DNA of 64,000 bases, taken from JADLDB01 sp040755835. GTDB lineage: Bacteria > Myxococcota > Myxococcia > Myxococcales > Myxococcaceae. The notes beneath the pieces are model-generated. The model was not told the origin of the DNA. It worked only from the letters and a program-made list of their open reading frames with translations, and did not search any database. The translations under genes were made by a program, and so were the position numbers. The DNA lies in contig JBFMAB010000041.1 in assembly GCA_040755835.1 (NCBI GenBank), forward strand, positions 62,001 to 126,000, written 5' to 3'. Numbering within the stretch: the stretch's first letter is position 1; each line of letters begins with the position of its first letter. Positions 10,272-19,645 of the stretch are shown piece after piece.

Positions 10272-11207
10272 TCACGAGCGGTCCACCGGCGTGTTCGCGT
10301 CGAGGAGCGACAGCACCAACCGGCCCACGTCGGCCACGGAGGCGGCCGCGGCCTTCGCCGGCCCGAAGGAAAGCAGGGCGACCGGGTTGCGCGTGTGGCT
10401 GCGCGTCGAGAGATCCTCGACGTTGCCGTGGTCGCTGACGATCAGCACCTGCGCATCGCCGGGCCGTGCGGCGATCACCGCCCGGGCGAACGCGTCGAAC
10501 GTCTCCAGCGCGTGAAGCGCACCTTCCGCGTCCTGCGCGTGCCCCGCTTCGTCCGCGAGGTAGTGCTCGAACAGCGTGAAGTCCTCGGCCAGGCCCCAGA
10601 AGACGCGGGCAGCCTCCTCGGCCGTGCGCTCGGGCACGTCCAGGCCGCGGCGCCGCGCCAGCGTGCCGATGATGTCGTGGGTGAGCCCTTCGCCGCGCCG
10701 CGCGTCGTCGAACGTGCGCAGCGCCACCTGGCCCGCGGCCATCGCCAGCGTGCTGGCCGAGGCCTTGCCCTTCTTTCGGTGGCGCTCGGGGACCTCGATG
10801 TCGTGCGTGGACGATGGGCGCCGGGGCACGCCCAGCACGTCCAGCCACGCCGACGGGTACGCGTTCGCGAACGTCGCCGTGCGGCCACCCGCCACGAGGC
10901 GCTTCACGATCGACGCTTCGGCGAGCAGGGTCCGCAGCGCCGCGTTCGGGTAGCCCAGCACGTGACGGCCGAGCAGCCGCGGCGCGTCCCGGCCGGTGAG
11001 GATCGCCGTCTGGTTCGTGGCGGACTGCGGCCGGCCGTCCACGCCGAAGGTCGTGTCGAGATCGACGCGCACGCCGCCGGACGGGAGCGCGCTGCCGGAG
11101 CCATCGGCGAACTGGGACAGTAAAAACTCGCCGCGGGCGAGCGGGTTGACCGCCTCGTCGCGCGCCCCCACGCCGACCCCGTCGATGAAGAGCAGCGCGA
11201 CGCGCAT
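10272..11207 (-). CDS. Alkaline-phosphatase-superfamily metalloenzyme (phosphomutase-like)
   Basis: 311 aa from ATG 11207; an in-frame ATG at 11240 would overlap the divergent gene's start and adds no domain. The N-terminal LLFIDGVGVG supplies the first metal-binding Asp. Near the C-terminus VSDHGNVED gives the paired Asp-His ligands. Between them lies a T-N-Q-T-A-I nucleophile region (SATNQTAILTG). These are core features of the phosphoglycerate mutase / phosphopentomutase / alkaline phosphatase clan. It is shorter than iPGM and lacks its full insert, so the reaction is not assigned. It starts 31 bases from the divergent DUF4388 gene. Confidence 0.75.
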   Translation of the reverse strand: MRVALLFIDGVGVGARDEAVNPLARGEFLLSQFADGSGSALPSGGVRVDLDTTFGVDGRPQSATNQTAILTGRDAPRLLGRHVLGYPNAALRTLLAEASIVKRLVAGGRTATFANAYPSAWLDVLGVPRRPSSTHDIEVPERHRKKGKASASTLAMAAGQVALRTFDDARRGEGLTHDIIGTLARRRGLDVPERTAEEAARVFWGLAEDFTLFEHYLADEAGHAQDAEGALHALETFDAFARAVIAARPGDAQVLIVSDHGNVEDLSTRSHTRNPVALLSFGPAKAAAASVADVGRLVLSLLDANTPVDRS

Positions 11208-11238
11208 CGGGCTTTGACTGTAGCCTCCCTCCACCGGC

Positions 11239-12315
11239 ATGGCTTTCCACGGCGACCTGTCCAGCTACCCGATCCCCGATCTCCTCCAGTGGCTCGATGC
11301 GTCGCGCAAGACGGGCGCGCTCACGCTGTCGTGGGACGCCGGGCAGCGGAAGATCTTCCTCCTCACCGGGCAGATCGTCGCCACCGCGGCGCCCGGCCTG
11401 TGGGAGCGCCTCGCGCGCGTGATGGAGCAGGGCGGCGAGGCGAAGGGCGAGCGCGTGCTGGCGCTGCTCAAGCGCGGCCAGGCCGCCGAGCCGGCCGTGA
11501 CGAGCGCGGTGCGGCAGATCGCCGAGGAGGATCTCGTCGGCAGCTTCATCGATCTCACCGACGCGCACGGCGGCCGCTTCCACTGGACCGAGGACCCCGA
11601 CCGCGGCGAGGACGAGTGGGTGTCGATGGAGCTGCCGCTGCGCCACGTCCTCTTCGAGGCCCTGCGCCGCGTCGACGAAGCGCACGAAGTGGAACGCGTC
11701 TTCCCGCACGATCACCTCGTCGTCCGGCCCGTCGCCGGTGCGATCCCGCCGTCCCACGCGCTCGGCCGGGCGGTGCTGCGGCTGACCGCGAAGGAGCCGG
11801 CGATGACGCTGTCTCGCGTGTGGCTTTCGCTCGGCGTGTCGCGCGGCGTCGTGACGCGGTCGGTGTACGACTTGTTGCGCACCGGGCGCGTGTCGGTGGA
11901 CGGCGCGCGCAGCCCCGAGGCCGATCCGATCGCCGAGATGCTGGAGAAGGGCGCCGTGCTGCTGCGCGAGCGGCAGTTCGACGCCGCGGCGCTGGTGTTC
12001 GCCACGCTCATGCAACGCGATCCCGGCGATCGCCGCGTGCGCGATTTCGCCCGCATGGTCGAGCGCGAGCACGTGGCGTCGCTGTACCGGGAGCTCGCCC
12101 CCGTCACGGTGTTCGACGCCTCCACCGATCCGCAGGTGCTGGCGGCGCTGCGCCCCGACGAACGGAACCTCGTCGGGCAGCTGCAGTCCGGCTGGGACGT
12201 GTCGGCGGTGGTGCTCGCGAGCCCGCAACGGGAGCTGGACACGCTCAAGGCGATCCACAAGCTGGTGCGCCAGGGCGTGGTGACGCCGCGCGGCGCGCCC
12301 GACGCCACGGCCTGA
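11239..12315 (+). CDS. DUF4388 (PatA N-terminal-like) protein
   Basis: 358 aa. The first ~100 residues have the DUF4388 pattern: FHGDLSSYPIPDLLQWLDASRKTG, then a strand with L-T-L-S-W and KIFLLTGQIVATA. The domain is common in myxobacterial and cyanobacterial signalling proteins. The rest is helical, with two winged-helix-like stretches and a C-terminal helical region resembling a TPR pair. There is no receiver, kinase or catalytic motif, so it is probably a scaffold or regulator. A related architecture, with a receiver domain, occurs at 57211-58977. The gene is convergent with the MglA-like operon; only 12 bases separate the stop codons. Confidence 0.75.
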   Translation: MAFHGDLSSYPIPDLLQWLDASRKTGALTLSWDAGQRKIFLLTGQIVATAAPGLWERLARVMEQGGEAKGERVLALLKRGQAAEPAVTSAVRQIAEEDLVGSFIDLTDAHGGRFHWTEDPDRGEDEWVSMELPLRHVLFEALRRVDEAHEVERVFPHDHLVVRPVAGAIPPSHALGRAVLRLTAKEPAMTLSRVWLSLGVSRGVVTRSVYDLLRTGRVSVDGARSPEADPIAEMLEKGAVLLRERQFDAAALVFATLMQRDPGDRRVRDFARMVEREHVASLYRELAPVTVFDASTDPQVLAALRPDERNLVGQLQSGWDVSAVVLASPQRELDTLKAIHKLVRQGVVTPRGAPDATA

Positions 12316-12327
12316 CGCGGCGGGAGG

Positions 12328-13386
12328 CTACTGCTGGGGCGCCGGCAGGCCCGCGTGCGTCAGCCGGACGAAGGTCTGCGCCAGCACGTACAGCGCGAAC
12401 GCGGCGTCGTCGACCCGCGCCCCGCCGCGGGCCACGCGCGTCTGCAACTCGAGCACGTCGCGCCCATCCATTCCGAGCAGAAAGGACTGGCTGCCGATGT
12501 CCCCGTCGCCGGCGAAGCCCACTCCGCGCGTCACCGCCTCCACGCAGGCGCGCACGCAACCGTCCCAGTCGCCGGCGGCGAACGCGGCCTCGGCCACTCT
12601 GGCGGGATCGACGAGCGCGGTGGGCGCCAGCGCCGCCACCGGGCCCAGCACCGGCCTCGGCGCGCCGTCGGGCGCGGGGGCGGGCACCGGCGTGGTCGCG
12701 AGGTGCTCCTGAAGCTTCGCCTCGAGCGAGCCTCGCTCGTCCTTCGCCAGCGGCATCACGTCGGGAACCGGCGCCTTGCGCTGCTTCGGTGTCGGCACCA
12801 CGCGCCGCGCGCGGAGGTCGAGGATGACGAGGCGGATCATCGCCTTCATCGCGTCCAGCACGCCTTCTCCCGCGGTCGCCGACGTCTCGAAGTCCGGCAC
12901 GCCGCGCGGGTTGAGCGCCGCCCGCATCTGATCGACCGGCAGCGCGTTCGGCAGGTCCCGCTTGTTGTAGGCGATCACCAGCGGGAAGCTCTCCAGCCGT
13001 ACGCCCTGCTCGGCGAGGTTCTCCTCGAGGTTCGCCATCGACTCGCGGTTGGCGTCGTCGGCGCTGGGGTTCGAGTCGGCGACGAAGATGACGCCGTCCG
13101 CGCCCTGCAGCACCAGCTTCCGGGTCGCGTTGTAGAAGACCTGCCCCGGCACCGTGTAGAGCGCGAGTCGCAGGGCGTACTCGCCGACGCGCTCCACGCG
13201 CACCGGCAGGAAGTCGAAGAAGAGCGTGCGATCGGCCTCGGTGGGCAGCGACATCAGCTCGCCGCGCAGACTGGGCTTGATCGACTCGTAGATGCACTTG
13301 AGCGACGTCGTCTTGCCCGAGAGGCCGGGGCCGTAGAACACGAGCTTCGCCGCGACCTCGCGGGCCATCAGGTTGACGGTACTCAT
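12328..13386 (-). CDS. MglA-like small GTPase with C-terminal extension
   Basis: 352 aa from ATG 13386. The first ~195 residues are close to M. xanthus MglA: P-loop GPGLSGKT (Lys25, Thr26), FFDFLPV switch, TVPGQVFYNATRKL, and NKRDLPNA for guanine recognition. MglA sets the front-rear polarity of gliding and type IV pilus motility. This protein adds a Pro/Ala-rich linker (about 215-255) and a ~95-residue helical C-terminal domain that MglA lacks, so it is a paralog rather than MglA itself. No MglB partner is adjacent. Its start overlaps the oxidoreductase stop (ATGA), so it is translationally coupled to a purine-gene operon. Confidence 0.88.
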   Translation of the reverse strand: MSTVNLMAREVAAKLVFYGPGLSGKTTSLKCIYESIKPSLRGELMSLPTEADRTLFFDFLPVRVERVGEYALRLALYTVPGQVFYNATRKLVLQGADGVIFVADSNPSADDANRESMANLEENLAEQGVRLESFPLVIAYNKRDLPNALPVDQMRAALNPRGVPDFETSATAGEGVLDAMKAMIRLVILDLRARRVVPTPKQRKAPVPDVMPLAKDERGSLEAKLQEHLATTPVPAPAPDGAPRPVLGPVAALAPTALVDPARVAEAAFAAGDWDGCVRACVEAVTRGVGFAGDGDIGSQSFLLGMDGRDVLELQTRVARGGARVDDAAFALYVLAQTFVRLTHAGLPAPQQ

Positions 13387-14861
13387 GCGGGCTTCCTCGC
13401 CTTGAGCGGGTCGTTCTTCTTCAGCGTCGCCTCGATGTGCTTCACCGCGCGGCCGGCGGCCAGCGCCTCGCCTTCCACGCCCAGGCCCGGCAGCACCTGG
13501 CGGCTCGACAGCAGCAGGTGCTTCCACGGCGAGCTCGTCGCGAGCGCCGACACGCCCAGCCAACCGTCGGCCGGCACCTCGAACAGGGGCCAGGGCTCGC
13601 CGCGGCCACCCGTCACGCCCGGCGCGTCGAGCCACGGCGTCGACTCCAGCGCCACGTGCTTGCGGGTGAAGGGGAGCACGTCGTCGAGCGCGGCCCACAG
13701 CGTGTCGATGAACGCGCGGATCGCCGGCTCTCCGCCCGAGCGCAGCTGCAGCGGGGCGGGCACGCCCACCGTCAGCACGCGGTGCTCGGCGGAGTCCAGG
13801 TCCGACGCGGTGCGCGCCGGGCTGACCTGCAGGAGCGCCGCGCCGCCGTCGAAGGCCTCGGACGTCACGAGCGCCAGCTCGCCGAGGCCGCGCGGCAGCG
13901 CCTTCTCGGGCAGCACCGCGTTCAGCGTGAAGATCGCCTTCGTCGCCGTCGCGCGCGGCAGCACCCGGTCGGCCGCCTTCCGACGCGCCTCCGGTACCAG
14001 CCTCGCCAGCACGTCGAGATCGCAGGCTGCCACGAGGATCGGCGCGCGGTACACGGTGTCGGTGCGCGTCAGCCGTACGCCGGCGGCGGCGCCGCCGTCG
14101 AAGGACAACCGCTCGACCGCCTCGTCGGGCAGCAGCACGTCGGCGCCCAGCTCGCGCGCGCGCTCCTGGACGAGCGTCACGAGGCACTCGCGGCCGCCGG
14201 GCATCACCGTCGGGCCGGCCAGCACGTGGCCCAGGGCGCGGGCGCGGGTAAGCGGTGCGGGGTTGGTCACCGGGGCGGCCCACGGCAACAGCGCCCGCAA
14301 CGGAGAGGTCGCGTCCAGCGTGGTGTCCCGGTCCAGCCCGTCCACCCTCGCCAGCAGGCGCTTGAAGCGCCACGACGCGAAGAAGCCCTCGGGCGGGAGA
14401 TCCGGGTGCGTCGAGAAGAAGGCGTCGCTCGCCGTGGACGCCTCGACGGCCTTGTTCCACGCCGCCTCGTAGGCCTCGGCGCCGTCGCCCAGCGCGCGCG
14501 CGAACTCCTTCGCGCGGGCCGCCTCGTCGGGCGGGCGCTCGAAGCGCCGCCTGGGCTCGAGCACCTGCAGCGCCGGCGTCCTCAGCAGGCGGTGCACGTT
14601 GGTGGTGACGCCGAGCGCCAGCAGCTGCTCCTCGAGCAGCGGGATCTCCTTCAGCGGCGGCAGCACGAACGGCACGTGCGGCAGTTTCCAGTCGCCGTGC
14701 GTGTACGGCGCCGAAAGCCCGTCGTGGGGGACGAGCAGCACGTGCAGCCCGTGGCGCGCGAGCAGCGCCGTCGCCAGCGCGCCCGACAGCTGACCGCCGA
14801 AGACGATCGCGTCGTACACGTGCCGCCCGGGCGTGGGGCTGCGCTTCGCCGGGGCCGTCAT
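13383..14861 (-). CDS. FAD-dependent oxidoreductase, phytoene desaturase/amine oxidase-like fold
   Basis: 492 aa. The N-terminal dinucleotide-binding strand-turn-helix is AIVFGGQLSGALATALLA (about 18-35), a slightly altered GxGxxG. A later MPGGRECLVTLV...GADVLL segment matches the second FAD contact region of the CrtI/protoporphyrinogen-oxidase clan. The C-terminus has the expected LLLSSRQVLPGLGVEGE motif for closing over FAD. The substrate is unknown; a lipid, carotenoid or quinone-like molecule would fit the clan. Both ends overlap neighbours by 4 bases (purN upstream, MglA-like downstream), which implies coupled translation. Confidence 0.75.
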   Translation of the reverse strand: MTAPAKRSPTPGRHVYDAIVFGGQLSGALATALLARHGLHVLLVPHDGLSAPYTHGDWKLPHVPFVLPPLKEIPLLEEQLLALGVTTNVHRLLRTPALQVLEPRRRFERPPDEAARAKEFARALGDGAEAYEAAWNKAVEASTASDAFFSTHPDLPPEGFFASWRFKRLLARVDGLDRDTTLDATSPLRALLPWAAPVTNPAPLTRARALGHVLAGPTVMPGGRECLVTLVQERARELGADVLLPDEAVERLSFDGGAAAGVRLTRTDTVYRAPILVAACDLDVLARLVPEARRKAADRVLPRATATKAIFTLNAVLPEKALPRGLGELALVTSEAFDGGAALLQVSPARTASDLDSAEHRVLTVGVPAPLQLRSGGEPAIRAFIDTLWAALDDVLPFTRKHVALESTPWLDAPGVTGGRGEPWPLFEVPADGWLGVSALATSSPWKHLLLSSRQVLPGLGVEGEALAAGRAVKHIEATLKKNDPLKARKPA

Positions 14862-15472
14862 CCGATCCGCTCCGACACGAGCACCTGTCGTCCCTGGAGC
14901 CGCACGCGACCCTCGGCGATCGCCTTCACGACGGTGGGGAAGAGCCGGTGCTCCTGCTCGTGGATCCTCGCGCCCAGCGACGCCTCGTCGTCGTTCGGCA
15001 ATACCGGCACCGCCGCCTGCGCGATGATCGGCCCGGTGTCGGTGCCCTCGTCGACGAAGTGCACGGTACAGCCCGTCACCTTGACGCCGGCGGCGAGCGC
15101 CTGCCGCACGGCGTTGAGGCCCGGAAAGGACGGCAGCAGGGCGGGGTGCAGGTTGATCACCTTCCCCGGGAAGCGCTTCAGGAAGGTCGGGCTGACGAGG
15201 CGCATGTAGCCGGCGAGGCAGATGAGATCGACGCCGTGCCGCGCGAGCTCGTCGGCCACCGCCGCGTCGTACGCCTCGCGGTTGGGCCAGCGACGGTGAA
15301 CCATGAGCACGGCGGCGACGCCCGCGGCGCGCGCGCGGTCCAGCACCCGGGCCCCGGCGACGTTGCAGACGAGCACCGCCACCTCGGCGGGCGAGCCGGG
15401 GACGTTCAGCGCGTCCACCAGGGCCTGGAAGTTCGAGCCGCTTCCCGACGCGAGCACGCCCACGCGCATCAT
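14858..15472 (-). CDS. purN: Phosphoribosylglycinamide formyltransferase
   Basis: 204 aa. It transfers a formyl group from 10-formyl-tetrahydrofolate to GAR in step 3 of purine synthesis. The N-terminal phosphate-binding loop is ASGSGSNFQAL. The catalytic Asn-x-His is in INLHPALLPSFPG, and the catalytic Asp is in HFVDEGTDTGPI. Length is typical. ATG 15472 overlaps the purM stop in ATGA; a second ATG follows immediately at 15469. This purM-purN order and overlap is common in proteobacteria, but the two genes that follow are not. Confidence 0.96.
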   Translation of the reverse strand: MMRVGVLASGSGSNFQALVDALNVPGSPAEVAVLVCNVAGARVLDRARAAGVAAVLMVHRRWPNREAYDAAVADELARHGVDLICLAGYMRLVSPTFLKRFPGKVINLHPALLPSFPGLNAVRQALAAGVKVTGCTVHFVDEGTDTGPIIAQAAVPVLPNDDEASLGARIHEQEHRLFPTVVKAIAEGRVRLQGRQVLVSERIG

Positions 15473-16545
15473 GGTTCGACGATGGCCTCCGCCTCCGCGC
15501 CGGGCGTGCCCGCCTCGATGCGTCCCACGTCCCACGCCTCGACGCCGCGCTCCCTGAAGTGGGCGACCGCGGCCGCGGCGTGCTCCGGCGCCACCACCAC
15601 CGTGAGGCCCAGGCCCATGTTGAAGGTGCTGTACATCTCCGCGGTGGCGACCTGGCCGAGCCGCTGCAACAGGTCGAAGATGGGCGGCCGCGTCCACGCC
15701 TTCGCGGAGAGCACCGCGCGCGTCCCGTCGGGGAGGCTGCGCGGTACGTTGCCGGGCAGGCCGCTGCCGGTGATGTGCGCGACGCCCTTCACCGGCACCA
15801 CCTCCATCAGCGCCAGCACGTCCTTCACGTAGATGCGCGTCGGCTGCATCAGCGCGTCGGCGAGATCCACGCCGTCCACCTTCGCGCTGGGATCCAGCTC
15901 GTTGTCCGCGAGGATCTTCCGCGCGAGCGAGTAGCCGTTCGAGTGGAGGCCCGACGAAGCGACCCCGACGACGCGATCGCCGGGGCGAATCGACCTGCCG
16001 TCGATGATCTTCGAGCGCTCGACGACGCCGACCGCGAAGCCCGCCAGCTCGTACTCACCGGGCGTGTAGAAGCCGGGCAGCTCCGCCGTCTCGCCGCCCA
16101 GCAGGGTGCAGCCGGCCAGCTCGCAGCCCTTCGCGACGCCGGCGATCACCTGCTCCGCCTGGTCGATCGAGAGCTTCGAGGTGGCGAAGTAGTCGAGGAA
16201 GAAGAGCGGCTCGGCGCCGCTGGTGAGCACGTCGTTGACGCTCATCGCGACGAGGTCGATGCCGACGGTGTCGTGGCGGCCCAGCGCGAAGGCCAGCTTC
16301 AGCTTGGTGCCGACGCCGTCGGTGCCGCTCACCAGCACCGGCTCCTTGTACTTGCCCGGGGGGATCGCGAAGAGGCCGCCGAAGCCGCCGACGCCGGAGA
16401 CGACCTCCGGGCGGCGCGTCTTCGCCGCGTGCGGCTTGATGCGCTCGACCAGCGCGTCCCCCGCCTCGATGTCGACGCCCGCGTCTTTATAGGTGGTGGC
16501 CACGATGGGCCGGGGCTTGTACCGCGAGCGGGTGTCCGGGGCCAT
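15469..16545 (-). CDS. purM: Phosphoribosylformylglycinamidine cyclo-ligase (AIR synthetase)
   Basis: 358 aa from ATG 16545; the open frame continues upstream but the extra residues look non-coding. PurM closes the imidazole ring of AIR using ATP. Key segments are TTYKDAGVDI at the start, VSGTDGVGTKLKLAF (ATP/substrate binding), LLGGETAELPGFY, and SSGLHSNGYSLAR. It heads a four-gene minus-strand operon (purM, purN, oxidoreductase, MglA-like) and is divergent from the adenylate cyclase, with 58 bases between starts. Confidence 0.96.
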   Translation of the reverse strand: MAPDTRSRYKPRPIVATTYKDAGVDIEAGDALVERIKPHAAKTRRPEVVSGVGGFGGLFAIPPGKYKEPVLVSGTDGVGTKLKLAFALGRHDTVGIDLVAMSVNDVLTSGAEPLFFLDYFATSKLSIDQAEQVIAGVAKGCELAGCTLLGGETAELPGFYTPGEYELAGFAVGVVERSKIIDGRSIRPGDRVVGVASSGLHSNGYSLARKILADNELDPSAKVDGVDLADALMQPTRIYVKDVLALMEVVPVKGVAHITGSGLPGNVPRSLPDGTRAVLSAKAWTRPPIFDLLQRLGQVATAEMYSTFNMGLGLTVVVAPEHAAAAVAHFRERGVEAWDVGRIEAGTPGAEAEAIVEP

Positions 16546-16603
16546 CGATTGCGACGGTGCCAGGGAGCGCCCGCGGGGTAGGCTTTCACCCCGTTCTCCC
16601 GCG

Positions 16604-18931
16604 ATGCGCTCCGCCCTGTTCCGCCGCCGCTTCGAGCTGTTCGGACTCCTGGTGGCCTTGGCCTTCGGCGCGTTGCACGGGTGCACCTCGAGGCCCCTCG
16701 TCGGGCTGTCGAAGGAGGGCGGCCCGCTGCACCGGGGCGTGCAGGCCTTCGAGGCGCGCGTGACGAACGTGCAGTTCCGGCTCCGGGGAGAGCGCCCCGC
16801 CAGCCGCGATCTGGTGGTGGTGGAGCTCGACGAGGCCGGCGCCCAGCGCTACGGCCTGTGGCCCTGGCCGCGCGCCGTGGTGGCGAAGCTGATCCGCGGG
16901 TTGCTCGAGGGCGGCGCGAAGGTGGTGGGGCTCGACATCGCCTTCACCGACGAGGCGCCGGGGGACGCCGCCGCGAAGGCCGTGCTGGCGAAGTTGCAGG
17001 CCGCGGGCCCGCTGACGCCGGAGTTGGAGGCGCTGAAGGCCGAGCTCGCGCAGGCCGAGGCGCGCTCTCCGGACGCGGAGCTCGAGGCGGCGCTCAAGGC
17101 CGGCGGACCGCGCGTGGTGCAGGGCGTGCTGCCGCTGGCCGACGGCGACACGCGGGCGATCCCCGCGGCGGTGCTGGCCCGCTACCGCGAGGGCGAGGCG
17201 GCGGCGCTGATCCGGGAGATCCCCGGCGAGGTGAAGGGCTCCGTCGTGCCGCTCACGCCCGCGCAGGTGGAGGGTTGGCGGATCGCCGGCGTGCAGACGC
17301 CGCTGCCGCGCTTCGCGTCCCTGGGCAACCGGCTCGGCCACTTCGGCACCGTCACCGACGTGGACGGCACCATCCGCCGCGCGGCGCTGCTCGCCACGCT
17401 GGGCGATCGCGGCTTCTTCCCGTCGCTCGGCCTGCAGGTGGCCGCCGCGGCGCTCGACGCGACCATCGAGCCCATGGTGGACATCGACACGCGCCAGCTG
17501 ACCGGCGTGCGGCTCCGGCGCGCGACCGGCGAGAAGGTGGTGGTGCCGGTGCAGGGCGATCTGCCCTTCACGCCGATCAACTACCCGGGCCCCGAGGCGA
17601 GCTTCGAGCGGCTGAGCGCGGTCGACGTGCTGGACGGCGAGGTGGACCCGGCGCGGCTCGCCGGCAAGGCGGTGCTGGTCGGCGTCACCATCATGGGCAG
17701 CTCGGGCGATCAGCGCGTCACGCCGTTCAACGAGTTCAGCCCGGGCATCTACACGCACGCGTCCTTCCTCTCGAACGTGCTGCTGGGCGACTTCCTGCGG
17801 CGTCCGGCTGTCATGACGGAGCTCGAGGTGCTGCTGTTCGGGCTGCTCGCGCTGCTGCTGTCGGCGCTGGTGCCGCGACTGGGGGCGTTCACCGCCAAGG
17901 CCGGGCTGATCGCCGCCGTCGTCCTGTCGTGGAGCGCCTTCACCGTCATCGCGTTCGGCCAGGGGCTGCAGGTGTCCTGGGTGGTGCCCACCGCCGCGCT
18001 GCTGGTCGCCGCGTTCGGCACCGTCTTCCTCGGCTACCTGTCGGTGGATCGCGAGAAGCTGAAGCTGCGCAGCACCTTCAGCCGCTACCTCGGCGAGGAC
18101 GTGATCGCCCTGGCGCTGGAGAACCCGGAGCGGCTCAACCAGGGCGAGAAGCGCGAGATGACGGTGCTGTTCTCGGACATCCGCGGCTTCACGTCGCTGT
18201 CCGAGCGCCTGTCGCCCGAGGTGCTCGCCGCGTTCATCAACGAGTACCTCTCGCCGATGACGCGCATCGTCTTCGAGGAGAAGGGCACCCTGGACAAGTA
18301 CATCGGCGACGCGGTGATGGCGTTCTGGAACGCGCCGCTCGATCAACCCGATCACGCGCTTCGGGCGTGCCGGGCGGCGCTGGCGATGCTGGCGCGCCTC
18401 GACGAGTTGAAGGCCGGCTGGAAGGCGAAGGGCTACCCCGAGCTGGAGATCGGCATCGGCGTCAACTCCGGCCCCATGGTGGTGGGCAACATGGGCTCGG
18501 ACGTGCGCGTCGACTACACGGTGCTGGGCGACGCGGTGAACCTGGGTAGCCGCCTGGAAGGCACCACCAAGGAGTACGACGTCCGCGTCATCATCAGCGA
18601 GTCCACCTGGGCGCAGGCGAAGGACCAGGTGGTGGCGCGGCGGCTCGGCGCGGTGCGGGTGAAGGGCAAGCGCCAGCCGGTGCGCATCTTCGAGCTGCGC
18701 GGGCTGGGCGCGGCGAAGGGCGCCGAGGCGGAGGCGATCGCCGCCTTCGAGGGCGCCGTGGACGCCTGGAACGAGCGACGCTTCGACGATGCCGCCGCGG
18801 GCTTCCGCCGGGTGCTCGAGGCGTGGCCGGGCGATCCGCCGTCGCGGCGCTACCTCGCGGCGATCGACGCCCTGGCCGGTCAGCCCGCGGACCCGGACTG
18901 GGACGGGGTGGTCAGCCTGAAGACCAAGTAG
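16604..18931 (+). CDS. CHASE2-domain adenylate cyclase (class III)
   Basis: 775 aa from ATG 16604. An N-terminal membrane segment (about 10-28) leads to an extracytoplasmic CHASE2 sensor (about 40-395). Three membrane helices follow (about 406-424, 434-452, 460-482). The cytoplasmic cyclase domain spans about 515-695. Metal-binding Asp525 lies in FSDIRGF. Lys565 (LDKYIGD) and Asp643 (LGDAVN) are the ATP-specifying pair, and Asn646/Arg650 complete the site, so cAMP rather than cGMP is expected. The last ~70 residues resemble a TPR hairpin. A CRP-like gene starts 60 bases later and a cAMP phosphodiesterase follows it, giving a complete signalling set. Confidence 0.93.
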   Translation: MRSALFRRRFELFGLLVALAFGALHGCTSRPLVGLSKEGGPLHRGVQAFEARVTNVQFRLRGERPASRDLVVVELDEAGAQRYGLWPWPRAVVAKLIRGLLEGGAKVVGLDIAFTDEAPGDAAAKAVLAKLQAAGPLTPELEALKAELAQAEARSPDAELEAALKAGGPRVVQGVLPLADGDTRAIPAAVLARYREGEAAALIREIPGEVKGSVVPLTPAQVEGWRIAGVQTPLPRFASLGNRLGHFGTVTDVDGTIRRAALLATLGDRGFFPSLGLQVAAAALDATIEPMVDIDTRQLTGVRLRRATGEKVVVPVQGDLPFTPINYPGPEASFERLSAVDVLDGEVDPARLAGKAVLVGVTIMGSSGDQRVTPFNEFSPGIYTHASFLSNVLLGDFLRRPAVMTELEVLLFGLLALLLSALVPRLGAFTAKAGLIAAVVLSWSAFTVIAFGQGLQVSWVVPTAALLVAAFGTVFLGYLSVDREKLKLRSTFSRYLGEDVIALALENPERLNQGEKREMTVLFSDIRGFTSLSERLSPEVLAAFINEYLSPMTRIVFEEKGTLDKYIGDAVMAFWNAPLDQPDHALRACRAALAMLARLDELKAGWKAKGYPELEIGIGVNSGPMVVGNMGSDVRVDYTVLGDAVNLGSRLEGTTKEYDVRVIISESTWAQAKDQVVARRLGAVRVKGKRQPVRIFELRGLGAAKGAEAEAIAAFEGAVDAWNERRFDDAAAGFRRVLEAWPGDPPSRRYLAAIDALAGQPADPDWDGVVSLKTK

Positions 18932-18991
18932 CCACACCCCGAGAAGTTCAATTGACGCCCCCGCGGGGCCGGGTGAGATTCGACGCCTCCC

Positions 18992-19642
18992 ATGAGCGCT
19001 GAAGAGGCCCTGTTCCAGCGGTTCGGCAAGGAGTTCAAGCGGGGGACGGCCCTGTTCCGGGAAGGCGAGCCGGGCAAGGAGATGTACGTCCTCCAGTCGG
19101 GCCGGGTGGCGATCAGCAAGAAGGTCCGCGACGTCGAGAAGGTGCTCGCGGTGCTGGGGCCGGGCGAGTTCTTCGGCGAGATGGCGATCATCTCCAACAA
19201 GCCCCGCAACGCGTCCGCCACGGTGGAGGAGGACGCGCGGCTGCTGGTGATCGATCCCAAGACGTTCGAGGCGATGATCCGCGGCAACAGCGAGATCGCC
19301 GTCCGCATGATCAAGAAGCTGGCCGAGCGCCTGTCGGACGCCGACGCGCAGATCGAGAGCCTGCTGCTCGCGGATCCGAACAGCCGCATCGTCCACCACA
19401 TGCTGCACCTGTGTCAGACGCGCGGGAAGGCGGGCGAGGAGGGGATCGAGATCGACTTCCCGGTGAAGGACCTGCCGCGCGAGCTGGCGGTCGGCGAGCC
19501 GGCGGTGCGCTTCATGATCTCCCGGCTGGAGCGCGCGGGCCTCATCGACGTCTCGGGCGACCGCGTGACGGTGCGGGACACCGCGCGGCTGTTCGACTTC
19601 CTGCGCTTCCTCGAGATGAAGTGGAAGTTCGGAGACCTCTAG
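18992..19642 (+). CDS. CRP/FNR-family cyclic-nucleotide-responsive regulator
   Basis: 216 aa. The N-terminal cyclic-nucleotide-binding beta roll (about 12-118) contains FGEMAIISNKPRNAS, in which the Gly-Glu and Arg-Asn-Ala-Ser positions match the cAMP ribose and phosphate contacts of E. coli CRP. A long dimerisation helix follows. The C-terminal winged helix-turn-helix (about 145-216) includes GEPAVRFMISRLERAGLI as the recognition region. It sits between an adenylate cyclase and a cNMP phosphodiesterase (3 bases to the latter), so it is very probably the cAMP effector of this locus. M. xanthus MrpC is in the same family, but nothing here identifies this as MrpC. Confidence 0.9.
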   Translation: MSAEEALFQRFGKEFKRGTALFREGEPGKEMYVLQSGRVAISKKVRDVEKVLAVLGPGEFFGEMAIISNKPRNASATVEEDARLLVIDPKTFEAMIRGNSEIAVRMIKKLAERLSDADAQIESLLLADPNSRIVHHMLHLCQTRGKAGEEGIEIDFPVKDLPRELAVGEPAVRFMISRLERAGLIDVSGDRVTVRDTARLFDFLRFLEMKWKFGDL

Positions 19643-19645
19643 CCT

